DNA from: Streptomyces djakartensis | Lineage (GTDB): Bacteria; Actinomycetota; Actinomycetes; Streptomycetales; Streptomycetaceae | Direction of reading: 5' to 3' | DNA: 64,000 nt | Assembly: GCF_014651075.1 (NCBI RefSeq) | Contig: NZ_BMWE01000007.1 | Location: forward strand, 186,001 to 250,000 | Shown: positions 26,448-35,713 of the stretch, one piece after another | How positions within the stretch are numbered: the first letter of the stretch is position 1 | Layout: each line of letters opens with the position of its first letter | Translations under genes and position numbers: made by a program | Notes under the pieces: model-generated | What the model was told of the DNA's origin: nothing | Database searches by the model: none | Seen by the model: only the letters and a program-made list of their open reading frames with translations

Positions 26448-26596
26448 CCGGGGACTGACCAGGGCGTGGACGGTGGCCTGGACCTTCCGGCCAAGTCTGG
26501 AAAGATGGGGCCGACGACGGCGTCGAACCCCAAGGTCTAGGTCAGGGCCGTAGAGACAACGCAGTACGCCAACCCGCAGATACAAGGAGCGGACGC

Positions 26597-27619
26597 ATGC
26601 CCATCGCAACTCCCGAGGTCTACAACGAGATGCTGGACCGGGCGAAGGCAGGAAAGTTCGCCTACCCGGCCATCAACGTGACCTCCACCCAGACCCTGCA
26701 CGCGGCACTGCGCGGTTTCGCTGAGGCGGAGAGCGACGGCATCGTCCAGATCTCCACGGGTGGCGCCGAGTTCCTGGGCGGCCAGTACAACAAGGACATG
26801 GTCACCGGAGCGGTCGCGCTGGCCGAGTTCGCGCACATCGTCGCCGAGAAGTACCCGGTGAACATCGCGCTGCACACCGACCACTGCCCGAAGGACAAGC
26901 TCGACGGGTACGTACGGCCGCTGCTGGCGCTCTCCCAGAAGCGCGTCGAGGCCGGCCTGAACCCGCTGTTCCAGTCGCACATGTGGGACGGCTCCGCCGA
27001 GACCCTGGCCGACAACCTCACCATCGCCCAGGAGCTGCTGGAGCAGGCCCGCGCCGCGAAGATCATCCTCGAGGTGGAGATCACCCCGACCGGTGGCGAG
27101 GAGGACGGCGTCTCCCACGAGATCAACGACTCCCTGTACACCACGGTCGACGACGCGATCCGCACCGCCGAGGCCCTGGGCCTGGGCGAGAAGGGCCGCT
27201 ACCTGCTCGCCGCGTCCTTCGGCAACGTGCACGGCGTGTACAAGCCGGGCAACGTCGTGCTCCGCCCCGAGCTGCTGAAGGAGCTGAACGAGGGCGTCGC
27301 CGCCAAGTTCGGCAAGAGCTCCCCGTTCGACTTCGTCTTCCACGGCGGCTCCGGCTCCACGGAGGAGGAGATCCGCACCGCCCTGGAGAACGGCGTCGTG
27401 AAGATGAACATCGACACGGACACCCAGTACGCCTTCACCCGCCCGGTCGCCGACCACATGTTCCGCAACTACGACGGCGTCCTGAAGGTCGACGGCGAGG
27501 TCGGCAACAAGAAGACCTACGACCCGCGCACCTGGGGCAAGCTGGCCGAGGCGTCCATGTCCGCGCGCGTCGTCGAGGCCTGCGGCAACCTGCGCTCGAC
27601 CGGCACGAAGATCAAGTAA
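26597..27619 (+). CDS. fba: Class II fructose-bisphosphate aldolase
   Basis: 340 residues, zinc-dependent glycolytic/gluconeogenic aldolase. FAYPAINVTSTQTLHAALRG, NIALHTDHCPKDKLDGYVRP (catalytic Asp and zinc His of TDHC), LEVEITPTGGEEDGV, LLAASFGNVHGVYKPG (zinc His), DFVFHGGSGSTEEEI and VKMNIDTDTQYAFTRPV are the complete active-site set. AAGGAGCGGACGC precedes the ATG. It is monocistronic, with a terminator just downstream. Essential housekeeping gene in most streptomycetes. Confidence 0.98.
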   Translation: MPIATPEVYNEMLDRAKAGKFAYPAINVTSTQTLHAALRGFAEAESDGIVQISTGGAEFLGGQYNKDMVTGAVALAEFAHIVAEKYPVNIALHTDHCPKDKLDGYVRPLLALSQKRVEAGLNPLFQSHMWDGSAETLADNLTIAQELLEQARAAKIILEVEITPTGGEEDGVSHEINDSLYTTVDDAIRTAEALGLGEKGRYLLAASFGNVHGVYKPGNVVLRPELLKELNEGVAAKFGKSSPFDFVFHGGSGSTEEEIRTALENGVVKMNIDTDTQYAFTRPVADHMFRNYDGVLKVDGEVGNKKTYDPRTWGKLAEASMSARVVEACGNLRSTGTKIK

Positions 27620-27679
27620 GTCCGGCGCGCACCGGGTCGAGCCCGTTCGCAACGGCTCGCATCCGGTCGCCCGCATGGA

Positions 27680-27705
27680 GCCCGGCACCTCCTGAGGTGC
27701 CGGGC
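27680..27705 (+). terminator. Terminator of fba
   Basis: GCCCGGCACCT / AGGTGCCGGGC, a perfect 11-bp stem with a CCTG loop, 60 nt after the fba stop and followed by CCTTCC. It ends 20 bp before the MFS gene start. Confidence 0.88.
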
Positions 27706-27724
27706 CCTTCCGTATGCTCCCTGC

Positions 27725-29191
27725 ATGCCCGATGTCCGGTTGGCCTCACCGCAGGGCAAATGGGTCCTGCTCACCACCGTCCTCGGCTCCAGCATGGCGA
27801 TGCTGGACTCGACCGTCGTCAACGTCGCCCTGCCGCGCATCGGCCGCGACCTCGACGCGAACCTGTCCGCCCTTCAGTGGACGGTCAACGCCTACATGGT
27901 CACGCTGGCCGGGCTGATCCTGCTCGGCGGGGCGCTCGGGGACCGGTTCGGGCGGCGGAAGGTGTTCGTCGTCGGCGTGGCGTGGTTCGCGGTGGCGTCG
28001 CTGCTGTGCGGGATCGCGCCCAACGCGGGCGTGCTGATCGCCGCGCGGGCGTTGCAGGGGGTCGGCGGCGCGCTCCTGACCCCTGGATCACTGGCGCTGA
28101 TCCAGGCGTCCTTCCACCCCGACGACCGGGGGCGGGCTGTGGGTCTGTGGTCCGGCTTCGGCGGGATCGGGGCGGCGGTCGGGCCGTTCGTCGGCGGCTG
28201 GCTGGTGGACGGGCCGGGCTGGCGGTGGGTGTTCCTGCTGAACGTACCGCTGGCGCTGGTGTGCGTGCCGGGGGCGCTGCGGCACGTCCCCGAGTCGGGG
28301 GACGGCTCGGCCCACGGGCGGTTCGACGTGCTCGGGGCGGCGCTGGGGGCGCTGGCGCTCGCGCTGGTGACGTACGCGCTGATCGAGGCCGGTGAGGGCG
28401 GCTGGGCGGTGGCGGTCTCGGCGGTGGCCGGGTTGGCCGCGGCCGTCGCGTTCGTGGTCGTCGAGCGGCGCCGGCCCGATCCGATGATGCCGCCGGACAT
28501 CTTCGCGTCCCGGCAGTTCACGGCCGTCAACCTCGTCACGCTGTGCGTGTACGCGGCCCTCGGCGGGTTCTTCTTCCTCGCCGCGCTCCAGCTCCAGGTG
28601 GTCGTGGGCTACTCGGCCCTCGCCGCCGGTACGGCCCTGCTGCCGACGACCGTGCTGATGCTGCTGCTGTCCGCGCGCTCCGGGGAGCTGGCCGACCGCA
28701 TCGGGCCGCGGATCCCGCTGACGGTGGGGCCGCTGCTGTGCGCGGCCGGGATGCTGCTGATGTTGCGGGTCGGGCCGGGGGCGTCCTACCTCGCCGATGT
28801 GCTGCCCGCGCTGGTCGTGCTCGGCCTGGGCCTGGTCACGCTGGTGGCACCGCTGACGGCGACGGTGCTGGGCTCGGTGAGTGTGGTGCGGGCCGGGCTG
28901 GCGAGCGGCATCAACAACGCGGCGGCCCGGGCGGCGGGTCTGGTGGCGGTGGCGGCGCTGCCGCTGCTGGTGGGCATGGGGGAGGAGGCGTACCGGGAGC
29001 CGGCCGCCTTCGACACGGCGTTCGGGAAGGCGATGGGGTGGTGCGCGGGGGCGATGGTGCTGGGGGCGGTGATCGCGGCCGCGGTGGTGCGCAGGCCGCC
29101 GCCGGACTGCAAGCGGCCGGAATGCCTGCGGCACGGCGGTGTCATGGCGCCGCCGCTGGAGGGGGAGCCGGTGCGGAAGCGGTTGGGGTAG
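27725..29191 (+). CDS. MFS drug exporter, DHA2 (EmrB/QacA) type
   Basis: 488 residues with about 14 transmembrane helices. LGSSMAMLDSTVVNVALPRI (motif D1), WTVNAYMVTLAGLILLGGAL, GDRFGRRKVFVVGV (motif A) and ALQGVGGALLTPGSLALIQA (motif C, antiporter signature) identify a proton-driven multidrug or metabolite exporter. No regulator is adjacent, so the substrate is unknown. The C-terminal tail is cytoplasmic. Complete and in frame. Confidence 0.93.
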   Translation: MPDVRLASPQGKWVLLTTVLGSSMAMLDSTVVNVALPRIGRDLDANLSALQWTVNAYMVTLAGLILLGGALGDRFGRRKVFVVGVAWFAVASLLCGIAPNAGVLIAARALQGVGGALLTPGSLALIQASFHPDDRGRAVGLWSGFGGIGAAVGPFVGGWLVDGPGWRWVFLLNVPLALVCVPGALRHVPESGDGSAHGRFDVLGAALGALALALVTYALIEAGEGGWAVAVSAVAGLAAAVAFVVVERRRPDPMMPPDIFASRQFTAVNLVTLCVYAALGGFFFLAALQLQVVVGYSALAAGTALLPTTVLMLLLSARSGELADRIGPRIPLTVGPLLCAAGMLLMLRVGPGASYLADVLPALVVLGLGLVTLVAPLTATVLGSVSVVRAGLASGINNAAARAAGLVAVAALPLLVGMGEEAYREPAAFDTAFGKAMGWCAGAMVLGAVIAAAVVRRPPPDCKRPECLRHGGVMAPPLEGEPVRKRLG

Positions 29192-29222
29192 CGGGACCCT
29201 CGTCATGCCGCAGACTTGAGGC

Positions 29223-29636
29223 ATGTCCATTCACGAGAACCTTCTCGGGGGTCCGCCCCCGACCCACCTCCCCGACGACCCCGGGCCGCGGGAGATGCTC
29301 GCGGCGGGCGCCGCGTCCGTCGAGGTCGCCGGTGCGCACCCCACCTCCTCCCTCGCCTGGGCGCAGCTCGCCGACGAGGCGTTCGAGCGGGGCGCGGCCG
29401 TGGAGTCCTACGCGTACGCCCGCACGGGCTACCACCGCGGTCTGGACGCGCTGCGCCGCAACGGCTGGAAGGGCCACGGCCCGGTGCCGTGGGAGCACGA
29501 GCCGAACCGCGGCTTCCTGCGCGCCCTGCACGCCCTCGCCCGCGCCGCACAGGCGATCGGCGAGCAGGAGGAGTACGAGCGCTGCTCCCAGTTCCTGAAG
29601 GACTCCTCACCGACTGCGGCGCAGGTCCTGGGCTGA
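29223..29636 (+). CDS. DUF3151 family protein
   Basis: 137 residues. ENLLGGPPPTHLPDDPGPRE, AHPTSSLAWAQLADEAFERG, SYAYARTGYHRGLDALRRNGWKG, VPWEHEPNRGFLRALHALARAA and IGEQEEYERCSQFLKDSS are the highly conserved DUF3151 blocks, found in nearly all actinobacteria and of unknown function. Soluble and probably helical. A hairpin follows. Confidence 0.92.
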   Translation: MSIHENLLGGPPPTHLPDDPGPREMLAAGAASVEVAGAHPTSSLAWAQLADEAFERGAAVESYAYARTGYHRGLDALRRNGWKGHGPVPWEHEPNRGFLRALHALARAAQAIGEQEEYERCSQFLKDSSPTAAQVLG

Positions 29637-29653
29637 CACACGGTTTGTGCACG

Positions 29654-29682
29654 CGAGGCCCGTCCCCGAAAGGCGGGCCTTG
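29654..29682 (+). terminator. Hairpin after DUF3151 gene
   Basis: AGGCCCG (29656-29662) and CGGGCCT (29674-29680), flanked by further GCG/TGC pairing; 18 nt after the stop. Confidence 0.6.
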
Positions 29683-29786
29683 CGGTTCCGGGGGACGATT
29701 GCGCAAGATGCCCTCGGGGACCGGGGCCCCCGTGTCGGATTCGGCAGGGGCGGACCGCTACCCGGAGTTATACGCAGGAGACAGCG

Positions 29787-30617
29787 ATGTCCCACGAGGC
29801 TCACGAGCCCGAGACCCCGCATCTCGACTTCCACGGCACGACGCCGTACGAGGACTACGTCAAGGCGGACGTGCTCACCCACCTCCAGCACACCCTCTCC
29901 GACGACCCCGGAGAGATGGTCTTCCTGGTGACGACCCAGGTGATGGAGCTGTGGTTCACGGTCATCGTCCACGAGTGGGAGACGGCGGCGCAGGCGCTGA
30001 GGCGCGACGACGTCCCCACCGCGACCGCCGCGCTGAAGAGGTCCGTACGGGAGCTGGAGGCGCTGTGCGCCTCCTGGAAGCCGCTCTCCCAGCTCACGCC
30101 GGCCCAGTTCAACTCGTACCGCAGCGCCCTCGGCGAGGGATCCGGCTTCCAGTCGGCGATGTACCGGCGGATGGAGTTCCTGCTCGGCGAGAAGTCCGCG
30201 TCCATGCTCGTCCCGCACCGGGGCGCCCCGCGGGTGCACGCCGAGCTGGAGAAGGCGCTGCACGAGCCGAGCCTGTACGACGAGGTCGTGCGGCTGCTCG
30301 CGCGGCGCGGCCACGACATCCCGGACTCCGTGCTGCGGCGCGACGTGTCGCAGCGGTACGAGCCGTCGCCGGAGGTGGAGGCGGCCTGGACGGCCGTCTA
30401 CTCGGGTGACGAGCAGCACGAGATCGCCCGCCTCGGCGAGGCGCTGAGCGATGTCGCGGAGCTGGTGTGGCGCTGGCGCAACGACCATCTGGTCGCCACC
30501 CGCCGCGCGATGGGCGCCAAGACCGGCACGGGCGGTTCCGCCGGGGTGGCCTGGCTGGAGAAGCGCGCGCAGAAGAACGTGTTCCCCGAGCTGTGGACGG
30601 CGCGGTCCTATGTCTGA
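29787..30617 (+). CDS. kynA: Tryptophan 2,3-dioxygenase
   Basis: 276 residues, haem enzyme opening L-tryptophan to N-formylkynurenine, the first step of the kynurenine route (also used for actinomycin and anthranilate supply in streptomycetes). LTHLQHTLSDDPGEMVFLVTTQVMELWF, FNSYRSALGEGSGFQSAMYRRMEFLLG and VWRWRNDHLVATRRAMGAKTGTGGSAG are diagnostic; His234 of RWRNDHL is the proximal haem ligand. GCAGGAGACAGCG precedes the ATG. Its stop overlaps the kynU start by 8 bp. Confidence 0.97.
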   Translation: MSHEAHEPETPHLDFHGTTPYEDYVKADVLTHLQHTLSDDPGEMVFLVTTQVMELWFTVIVHEWETAAQALRRDDVPTATAALKRSVRELEALCASWKPLSQLTPAQFNSYRSALGEGSGFQSAMYRRMEFLLGEKSASMLVPHRGAPRVHAELEKALHEPSLYDEVVRLLARRGHDIPDSVLRRDVSQRYEPSPEVEAAWTAVYSGDEQHEIARLGEALSDVAELVWRWRNDHLVATRRAMGAKTGTGGSAGVAWLEKRAQKNVFPELWTARSYV

Positions 30618-31830
30618 ACGCGAGGCGGAACTCGCTGCCGAACTCGGGTCCGAGCTCGCGGTGCGCGCCGAGAAGCTGGACGCCGCCGACGAACTGCGCG
30701 GCAAGCGGGACGCGTTCGTCCTCGACGACGTGGTGTACCTCGACGGCAACTCCCTCGGCGCGCTGCCGGCCGTCGTCCCCGGGCGGGTCGAGGACGTCGT
30801 ACGCCGCCAGTGGGGCGAGCTGCGCATCCGGTCCTGGGAGGAGAGCGGCTGGTGGACGGCGCCCGAGCGGATCGGTGACCGGATCGCCCCGCTGATCGGG
30901 GCGGCGCCCGGACAGGTCGTCGTGGGTGACTCCACGAGTGTCAACGTGTTCAAGGCACTCGTGGGCGCGGTACGGATGGCCGGTGAGGGCCGCGACGAGC
31001 TCCTCGTCGACGCGACGACCTTCCCGACCGACGGGTACATCGCCGAGTCGGCGGCCCGGATGACCGGCTGCGCGCTGCGGCCGGTGACACCGGGGGAGGT
31101 GCCGGGCGCCCTGGGCGACCGTACGGCCGCGGTGCTGCTGAACCACGTCGACTACCGCACCGGCCGGCTGCACGACCTGCCGGCCCTGACGGCCGCCGTG
31201 CACGCGGCCGGGGCGTACGTCGTCTGGGACCTGTGCCACAGCGCCGGCGCCCTGCCGGTGGGACTGGACGAGCACGGGGTGGATCTCGCGGTCGGCTGCA
31301 CCTACAAGTACCTGAACGGCGGGCCGGGTTCACCCGCGTACCTGTACGTGCGCCGGGAGCTGCAGGACCGTTTCGACTCCCCGCTGCCCGGCTGGAACTC
31401 GCACGCCGAGCCGTTCGGGATGCGCGCCGGCTACGAGCCGGCCCCCGGCGCCCTGCGCGGTCGCGTCGGCACGCCGGACATCCTGTCCATGCTCGCCCTG
31501 GAGGCGGCCCTCGAGGTGTGGGACGGAGTGCCGGTGGAGGCCGTGCGCGCCAAGTCCCTCGCGCTGACGGACTTCTTCCTGGAGTGCGTGGCGGCGTATG
31601 TGCCGGAGGGCAGGGTCGAGTGTGTGACGCCGGTGCCGCACGAGGAGCGGGGCAGCCAGATCGCCCTGCGCTGCCACGACGCCTCAGACGTGATGAAACG
31701 GCTCGTCGAGCGGGGTGTGGTCGGCGACTTCCGGGCGCCGGACGTGTTGCGCTTCGGCTTCACCCCGCTGTACGTGGGCTTCGCCGACGTGGAGCGGGCG
31801 GCGCGGGTGCTGGCACGGACGCTGGCATGA
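30610..31830 (+). CDS. kynU: Kynureninase
   Basis: 406 residues, PLP enzyme cleaving kynurenine to anthranilate and alanine. The start ATG 30610 lies inside the kynA end. FVLDDVVYLDGNSLGALP, VVGDSTSVNVFKALVGA, LLVDATTFPTDGYI, VVWDLCHSAGALPVGLDEHG and CTYKYLNGGPGSPAYLYV with PLP Lys233 are the full signature. It is co-transcribed with kynA; a strong hairpin ends the operon. The kynurenine formamidase step is probably encoded 3.9 kb further on. Confidence 0.97.
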   Translation: MSEREAELAAELGSELAVRAEKLDAADELRGKRDAFVLDDVVYLDGNSLGALPAVVPGRVEDVVRRQWGELRIRSWEESGWWTAPERIGDRIAPLIGAAPGQVVVGDSTSVNVFKALVGAVRMAGEGRDELLVDATTFPTDGYIAESAARMTGCALRPVTPGEVPGALGDRTAAVLLNHVDYRTGRLHDLPALTAAVHAAGAYVVWDLCHSAGALPVGLDEHGVDLAVGCTYKYLNGGPGSPAYLYVRRELQDRFDSPLPGWNSHAEPFGMRAGYEPAPGALRGRVGTPDILSMLALEAALEVWDGVPVEAVRAKSLALTDFFLECVAAYVPEGRVECVTPVPHEERGSQIALRCHDASDVMKRLVERGVVGDFRAPDVLRFGFTPLYVGFADVERAARVLARTLA

Positions 31831-31844
31831 CATCTGTCGTTTGA

Positions 31845-31884
31845 GTCTCAGCTACACGCCGGGCGTACGGCGTGTCGCTGAGAC
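31845..31884 (+). terminator. Terminator of kynA-kynU
   Basis: A 16-bp stem (GTCTCAGCTACACGCC with GGCGTGTCGCTGAGAC, one mismatch) and an 8-nt loop, 14 nt after the kynU stop. It may also act for the opposite-strand usp transcript. Confidence 0.9.
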
Positions 31885-31978
31885 TGAGCGGACACCTGCC
31901 CCTCGCTGCACGGATTCGCCCACAACCACCCGCGGGAGCAGGGGCAGTTCGTCGAAGCGAAGGCAGGCAGCGCCGCCG

Positions 31979-32374
31979 CTACCCTTCCGCCTTCACGGCC
32001 AGGACCGGGCAGCCCACGCCCAGGAGGATCTGCTGGGCCGCCGAGCCCATGATCAGCTTGCCGACCGCGCTGCGGCGCCGCAGCCCGATCACGACCAGGG
32101 ACGCGTCCGTCCGCTCCGCCAGGTCGATGATCTCCTCGGCGGCGTCCCGGGCCCCGAGGACCTGGCGGATGTCGAAGTCGACGTCCAAGGCCGCGAGTTC
32201 CTGGCGTACGTGGCTCAGGTCGGGCTCCTGGGCGAAGCGCGTGTCCACGTACGCGTCGCCCCGGGTGGTGTTCACCACCAGGAGCTTCTCCTCGCGCCGA
32301 CGGGCCTCGTCGATCGCCGCGCGCAGTGCCGCCTCGCCCTCGGGGGAGGGGACGTAGCCGACCAGGATGGTCAT
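31979..32374 (-). CDS. Universal stress protein family
   Basis: 131 residues. TILVGYVPSPEGEAALRAAI, LLVVNTTRG, ASLVVIGLRRRSAVGKLIMG and SAAQQILLGVGCPVLAVKA form the single UspA domain with an ATP-binding GxxxxxxxxG(S) segment (GLRRRSAVGKLIMGS). It is 19 bp downstream of tctA, with GGAG 8 nt before its ATG, so it is the last gene of the tctCBA operon; Usp genes are often coupled to tricarboxylate uptake systems. Confidence 0.92.
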   Translation of the reverse strand: MTILVGYVPSPEGEAALRAAIDEARRREEKLLVVNTTRGDAYVDTRFAQEPDLSHVRQELAALDVDFDIRQVLGARDAAEEIIDLAERTDASLVVIGLRRRSAVGKLIMGSAAQQILLGVGCPVLAVKAEG

Positions 32375-32393
32375 CTCGATGTCTCCAGATGTC

Positions 32394-33896
32394 TCAGGCG
32401 GCGCTTCGCGCGCGCAGGGGACGTACGACGAACCGGCCTATCAGCGGCCACACCAGGACCAGTGCGACCGACGCGTAGACGATGTACGACACCGGGCCGC
32501 CCAGCAGGCCCGACAGCTCACCGCCGGAGAGCTGGAGGGAGCGCCGGCCCTGCAACTCCGCGCGGGGGCCCAGGATCACGCCGACGATCAGCGGCAGGAC
32601 CGGCAGTCCGAAGCGGCGCATGCAGAAGCCGAGGAGGCCCAGGACGAGGAGGATGAACAGGTCCAGGGGCTGGGCGTTGACGGCGTAGGCGCCCATCGAG
32701 GCGAAGAACAGGATGCCCGCGTAGAGGTACGGGCGCGGGATCCGCAGCAGCTTCGCCCACGCCGGGGCCAGCGGGAGGTTCAGCAGCAGGAGCAGCAGGT
32801 TGCCGATGAACAGGCTGGCGATCAGGATCCACACCAGGCTCGCCTCCCGTTCGAAGAGCAGGGGGCCGGGCTGGATGCCGTACGACTGGAAGGCCGCCAG
32901 CATGACCGCCGCCGTGGCGTTCGTGGGGAGGCCGATCGCCAGCATCGGGACCAGAGTGCCCGCCGCCGAGGCGTTGTTCGCGGCCTCCGGACCCGCCACG
33001 CCCTCGATGGCGCCCTTGCCGAACTCCTCGGGGTGCTTGGCCAGCCGCTTCTCCGTGGCGTACGACATGAACGTCGGGATCTCGGCGCCGCCGGCCGGCA
33101 GCGCGCCGAACGGGAAGCCGAACGCCGTGCCGCGCAGCCAGGGCTTCCAGGACCGGCGCCAGTCCTCCTTGCCCATCCACGGGCGCCCGACCGGGATCAC
33201 CTCGGCCGGCCTGCGCCGCAGATGCGCGGCCACCCACAGCGCCTCGCCGACGGCGAAGATGCCGACCGCCACCACGACGACGTCGATGCCGTCGGCCAGC
33301 TGCGGGACGCCCAGGGTCAGGCGCTGCTGACCGGACACCGAGTCGATGCCGACCAGGCCGATCGTCAGGCCCAGCGCCAGGGAGATGAAGCCCCTGACGC
33401 GGGAGGATCCCAGCACGGACGTCACCGCTATGAACGCCAGCAGCATCAGCGCGAAGTAGTCGGGCGCGCCCAGGCTGACCGCGAAGTCCACCACGAACGG
33501 GGTGACCAGGACCAGCAGCAGGGTGCCGATCGTGCCCGCCACGAAGGAGCCGATCGCCGCCGTGGCGAGGGCCTGGGCCGCCCGGCCCGCCTTCGCCATC
33601 CGGTTGCCCTCGATCGCGGTCACCACGGACGAGGACTCGCCGGGGGTGTTCAGCAGGATCGACGTCGTCGAACCGCCGTACATGCCGCCGTAGAAGATGC
33701 CGGCGAACATGATGAACGCCTGCACCGGCTCCATGCCGTAGGTCACCGGCAGCAGCAGCGCCACCGTCATCGCCGGGCCGATGCCCGGCAGGACGCCCAC
33801 CGCGGTGCCGATGACGACGCCGATCAGGGCGAGCAGCAGGTTCATCGGGGCCATGACGTCCGCGAAGCCCTGCATGAGGTTGTTCAGGTTGTCCAT
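32394..33896 (-). CDS. tctA: Tripartite tricarboxylate transporter large membrane subunit TctA
   Basis: 500 residues from ATG 33896. It has about 11-12 transmembrane helices with the TctA signatures [57 protein letters not shown] and the second-half repeat [47 protein letters not shown]. With TctB and TctC it imports citrate or related carboxylates using the ion gradient. It starts 10 bp after tctB stops. Confidence 0.96.
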   Translation of the reverse strand: MDNLNNLMQGFADVMAPMNLLLALIGVVIGTAVGVLPGIGPAMTVALLLPVTYGMEPVQAFIMFAGIFYGGMYGGSTTSILLNTPGESSSVVTAIEGNRMAKAGRAAQALATAAIGSFVAGTIGTLLLVLVTPFVVDFAVSLGAPDYFALMLLAFIAVTSVLGSSRVRGFISLALGLTIGLVGIDSVSGQQRLTLGVPQLADGIDVVVVAVGIFAVGEALWVAAHLRRRPAEVIPVGRPWMGKEDWRRSWKPWLRGTAFGFPFGALPAGGAEIPTFMSYATEKRLAKHPEEFGKGAIEGVAGPEAANNASAAGTLVPMLAIGLPTNATAAVMLAAFQSYGIQPGPLLFEREASLVWILIASLFIGNLLLLLLNLPLAPAWAKLLRIPRPYLYAGILFFASMGAYAVNAQPLDLFILLVLGLLGFCMRRFGLPVLPLIVGVILGPRAELQGRRSLQLSGGELSGLLGGPVSYIVYASVALVLVWPLIGRFVVRPLRARSAA

Positions 33897-33906
33897 CGCC
33901 CAGGCC

Positions 33907-34443
33907 TCACAGGATTCCTTGCAGGACACCGGCGGGGAGGTTCACGCCGAGGCCGATCGCGAACGCGTAGAACGTCGTCAGGGACAGCGTCACCGCGATC
34001 AGGAGGTTGCGGATGTAGTGCCGGTTGCCGAGGCAGAACGCCGTTCCCCAGAACAGCAGGGCGCCGCTGATCACCCAGCCGAGCCGCTCGATGAGCAGCG
34101 CGTTCGCCAGGAACACGCCGACCAGCAGCAGCACGGTGCGCCAGTCGCTCCCCTGGGACAGGTCGACGTCCTCGCCGGCCTCCGGCTCACCGCGGCCGCC
34201 CCGTGCCACGTCGACGGCGTACAGCACCGCGAGCAGGACGAGCAGGCCGCCCAGGATGAGGGGCACCGAGCGCGGCCCGACCGGGTCGGTGCCGCTGGTG
34301 ACGTGCGGGATGCCGAGGGCGTCCACGATCACGGCTGCGCCCAGCAGGGCGAGGAACGCGCACACGCCGTACTGCGCGCGGTCCCCGCCCTCCGGGGACG
34401 GACGGGAGTCCTCCACGGTCCGTTCGTTCGCCTGGGAGCTCAT
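33907..34443 (-). CDS. tctB: Tripartite tricarboxylate transporter small subunit TctB
   Basis: 178 residues with four hydrophobic helices ([77 protein letters not shown]). The ATG at 34443 overlaps the tctC stop (ATGA), which fixes the start. Small membrane partner of TctA. Sequence is divergent, as usual for TctB; position and topology carry the call. Confidence 0.93.
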   Translation of the reverse strand: MSSQANERTVEDSRPSPEGGDRAQYGVCAFLALLGAAVIVDALGIPHVTSGTDPVGPRSVPLILGGLLVLLAVLYAVDVARGGRGEPEAGEDVDLSQGSDWRTVLLLVGVFLANALLIERLGWVISGALLFWGTAFCLGNRHYIRNLLIAVTLSLTTFYAFAIGLGVNLPAGVLQGIL

Positions 34444-35450
34444 GCCAGCCCGAGCTCGGCCAGCAGGTCGGCGACCGCCTTGTCCTGCTCGGTCAGGTAG
34501 GTGCGGAACTCGTCGCCGGTCTGGAAGGCGTCGACCCAGCCGTTCTTCTCCAGCTGTGCCTTCCACTCCTCGGAGCCGTGCATCTTGGTCAGCGCGTCGA
34601 CCCAGGTCTGCTTCTGCTCCTCGGTGATGCCCGGAGGAGCGACGATTCCACGCCAGTTGGTGAACACCAGGTCGATGCCGGAGTCCTTGAGGGTGGGCGC
34701 GTCCTTCAGCGCGTCGACCGGCTTCTCGCTGCTGACCGCGAGCACCCGCACCTGGCCGGCCTCGACCTGGTCGAGGAACTCACCGAAGCCGCTCGCCCCG
34801 AAGGCGATCTTGTTGCCGAGAAGGGCGGGAAGCAGCTCGCCGCCGCCGTCGTACGAGACGAAGTTGACGTCGGCCGGCTTGATGCCGACCGCCTTCGCCA
34901 GCTGCATGGGGAGCAGATGGTCGGGGCCGCCCGGCGAGGAGCCGCCGCCCACGGCGAGCTTCTTGGGATTCTTCTTCCAGGCGGTGACGAGGTCGTCGAT
35001 CGTCTTGTACGGGGAGTCCTTCGGCACGACGATCGCGCCGGCCTCCTCGATCAGCCTGGCGATCGGTGTGGTGTCGGTGAGCGTCGCCTTGGACTTCTGG
35101 CTGTGCGAGGCCCCGACGACACCGAGGCCCATCTGCATGGCCATCTTGCCGTTGCCCTTGTCGTTCACCAGGCGCTGCAGGCCGACCGTGCCGCTGGCGC
35201 CGGGCACGTTGAACACCTGGGTACCGGTGGCGGCCTTGGTTTCCTGCATCACCTGGGAGACGGTGCGGGCGGTGAGGTCGTACCCGCTGCCCGGGGTGTT
35301 GGGGACCATGAGGCGGAGTCCGGTCGCAGGCTTCGAGGACCCGCCTTGGCCCCCGGATTCCTGCTTCTCGGCGGTGGCGCCACAGGCGCTGACCGCGATC
35401 ATGGATACGGCGGCAAGAGTTCCGGCAAGTGCGGCTCGTCGCGTTCTCAT
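34440..35450 (-). CDS. tctC: Tricarboxylate-binding lipoprotein TctC/Bug type
   Basis: 336 residues. Signal peptide with lipobox VSAC (Cys23). The Bug/TctC fold is seen in GLRLMVPNTPGSGYDLTART, FNVPGASGTVGLQRLVN, KDSPYKTIDDLVTAWKKNP, VGGGSSPGGPDHLLPMQLAK and FTNWRGIVAPPGITEEQ. It is the extracytoplasmic receptor of the transporter and first gene of the operon. No adjacent TctDE two-component system exists; an inverted repeat at 35523-35555 upstream may be the operator. Confidence 0.95.
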   Translation of the reverse strand: MRTRRAALAGTLAAVSMIAVSACGATAEKQESGGQGGSSKPATGLRLMVPNTPGSGYDLTARTVSQVMQETKAATGTQVFNVPGASGTVGLQRLVNDKGNGKMAMQMGLGVVGASHSQKSKATLTDTTPIARLIEEAGAIVVPKDSPYKTIDDLVTAWKKNPKKLAVGGGSSPGGPDHLLPMQLAKAVGIKPADVNFVSYDGGGELLPALLGNKIAFGASGFGEFLDQVEAGQVRVLAVSSEKPVDALKDAPTLKDSGIDLVFTNWRGIVAPPGITEEQKQTWVDALTKMHGSEEWKAQLEKNGWVDAFQTGDEFRTYLTEQDKAVADLLAELGLA

Positions 35451-35522
35451 GGCTCATCTCTTTCGCTCGGCCCGTTCCGGCGCCATGAGTGTGCGGTTCC
35501 CGGGATACCCTGTCTCGGTTGT

Positions 35523-35555
35523 GTGACCATTGAAGGTTGCGTTCATTGTGGTCAC
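35523..35555. promoter_or_regulatory. GTGACCA...TGGTCAC inverted repeat upstream of tctC
   Basis: Arms GTGACCA (35523-35529) and TGGTCAC (35549-35555), extended by GAA/TTC pairing inside, 73 bp upstream of tctC and about 160 bp upstream of the divergent hydrolase. A candidate operator for a dimeric repressor. The remaining 263-bp gap shows no gene. Confidence 0.45.
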
Positions 35556-35713
35556 GACGTCACGCGGCTGTCGTTGGTGCCCGCCCTCCGTCTCGGATAA
35601 CCCAGCGTGACATCCCCATGTCCGCGCATGTCGCGCGCCCTGATACCGTCCCGGCCAACGACCGGGCCCCCACCTGGTCGGCCATATACGTGTGAGCGCT
35701 GAGAGGTTGGAGC

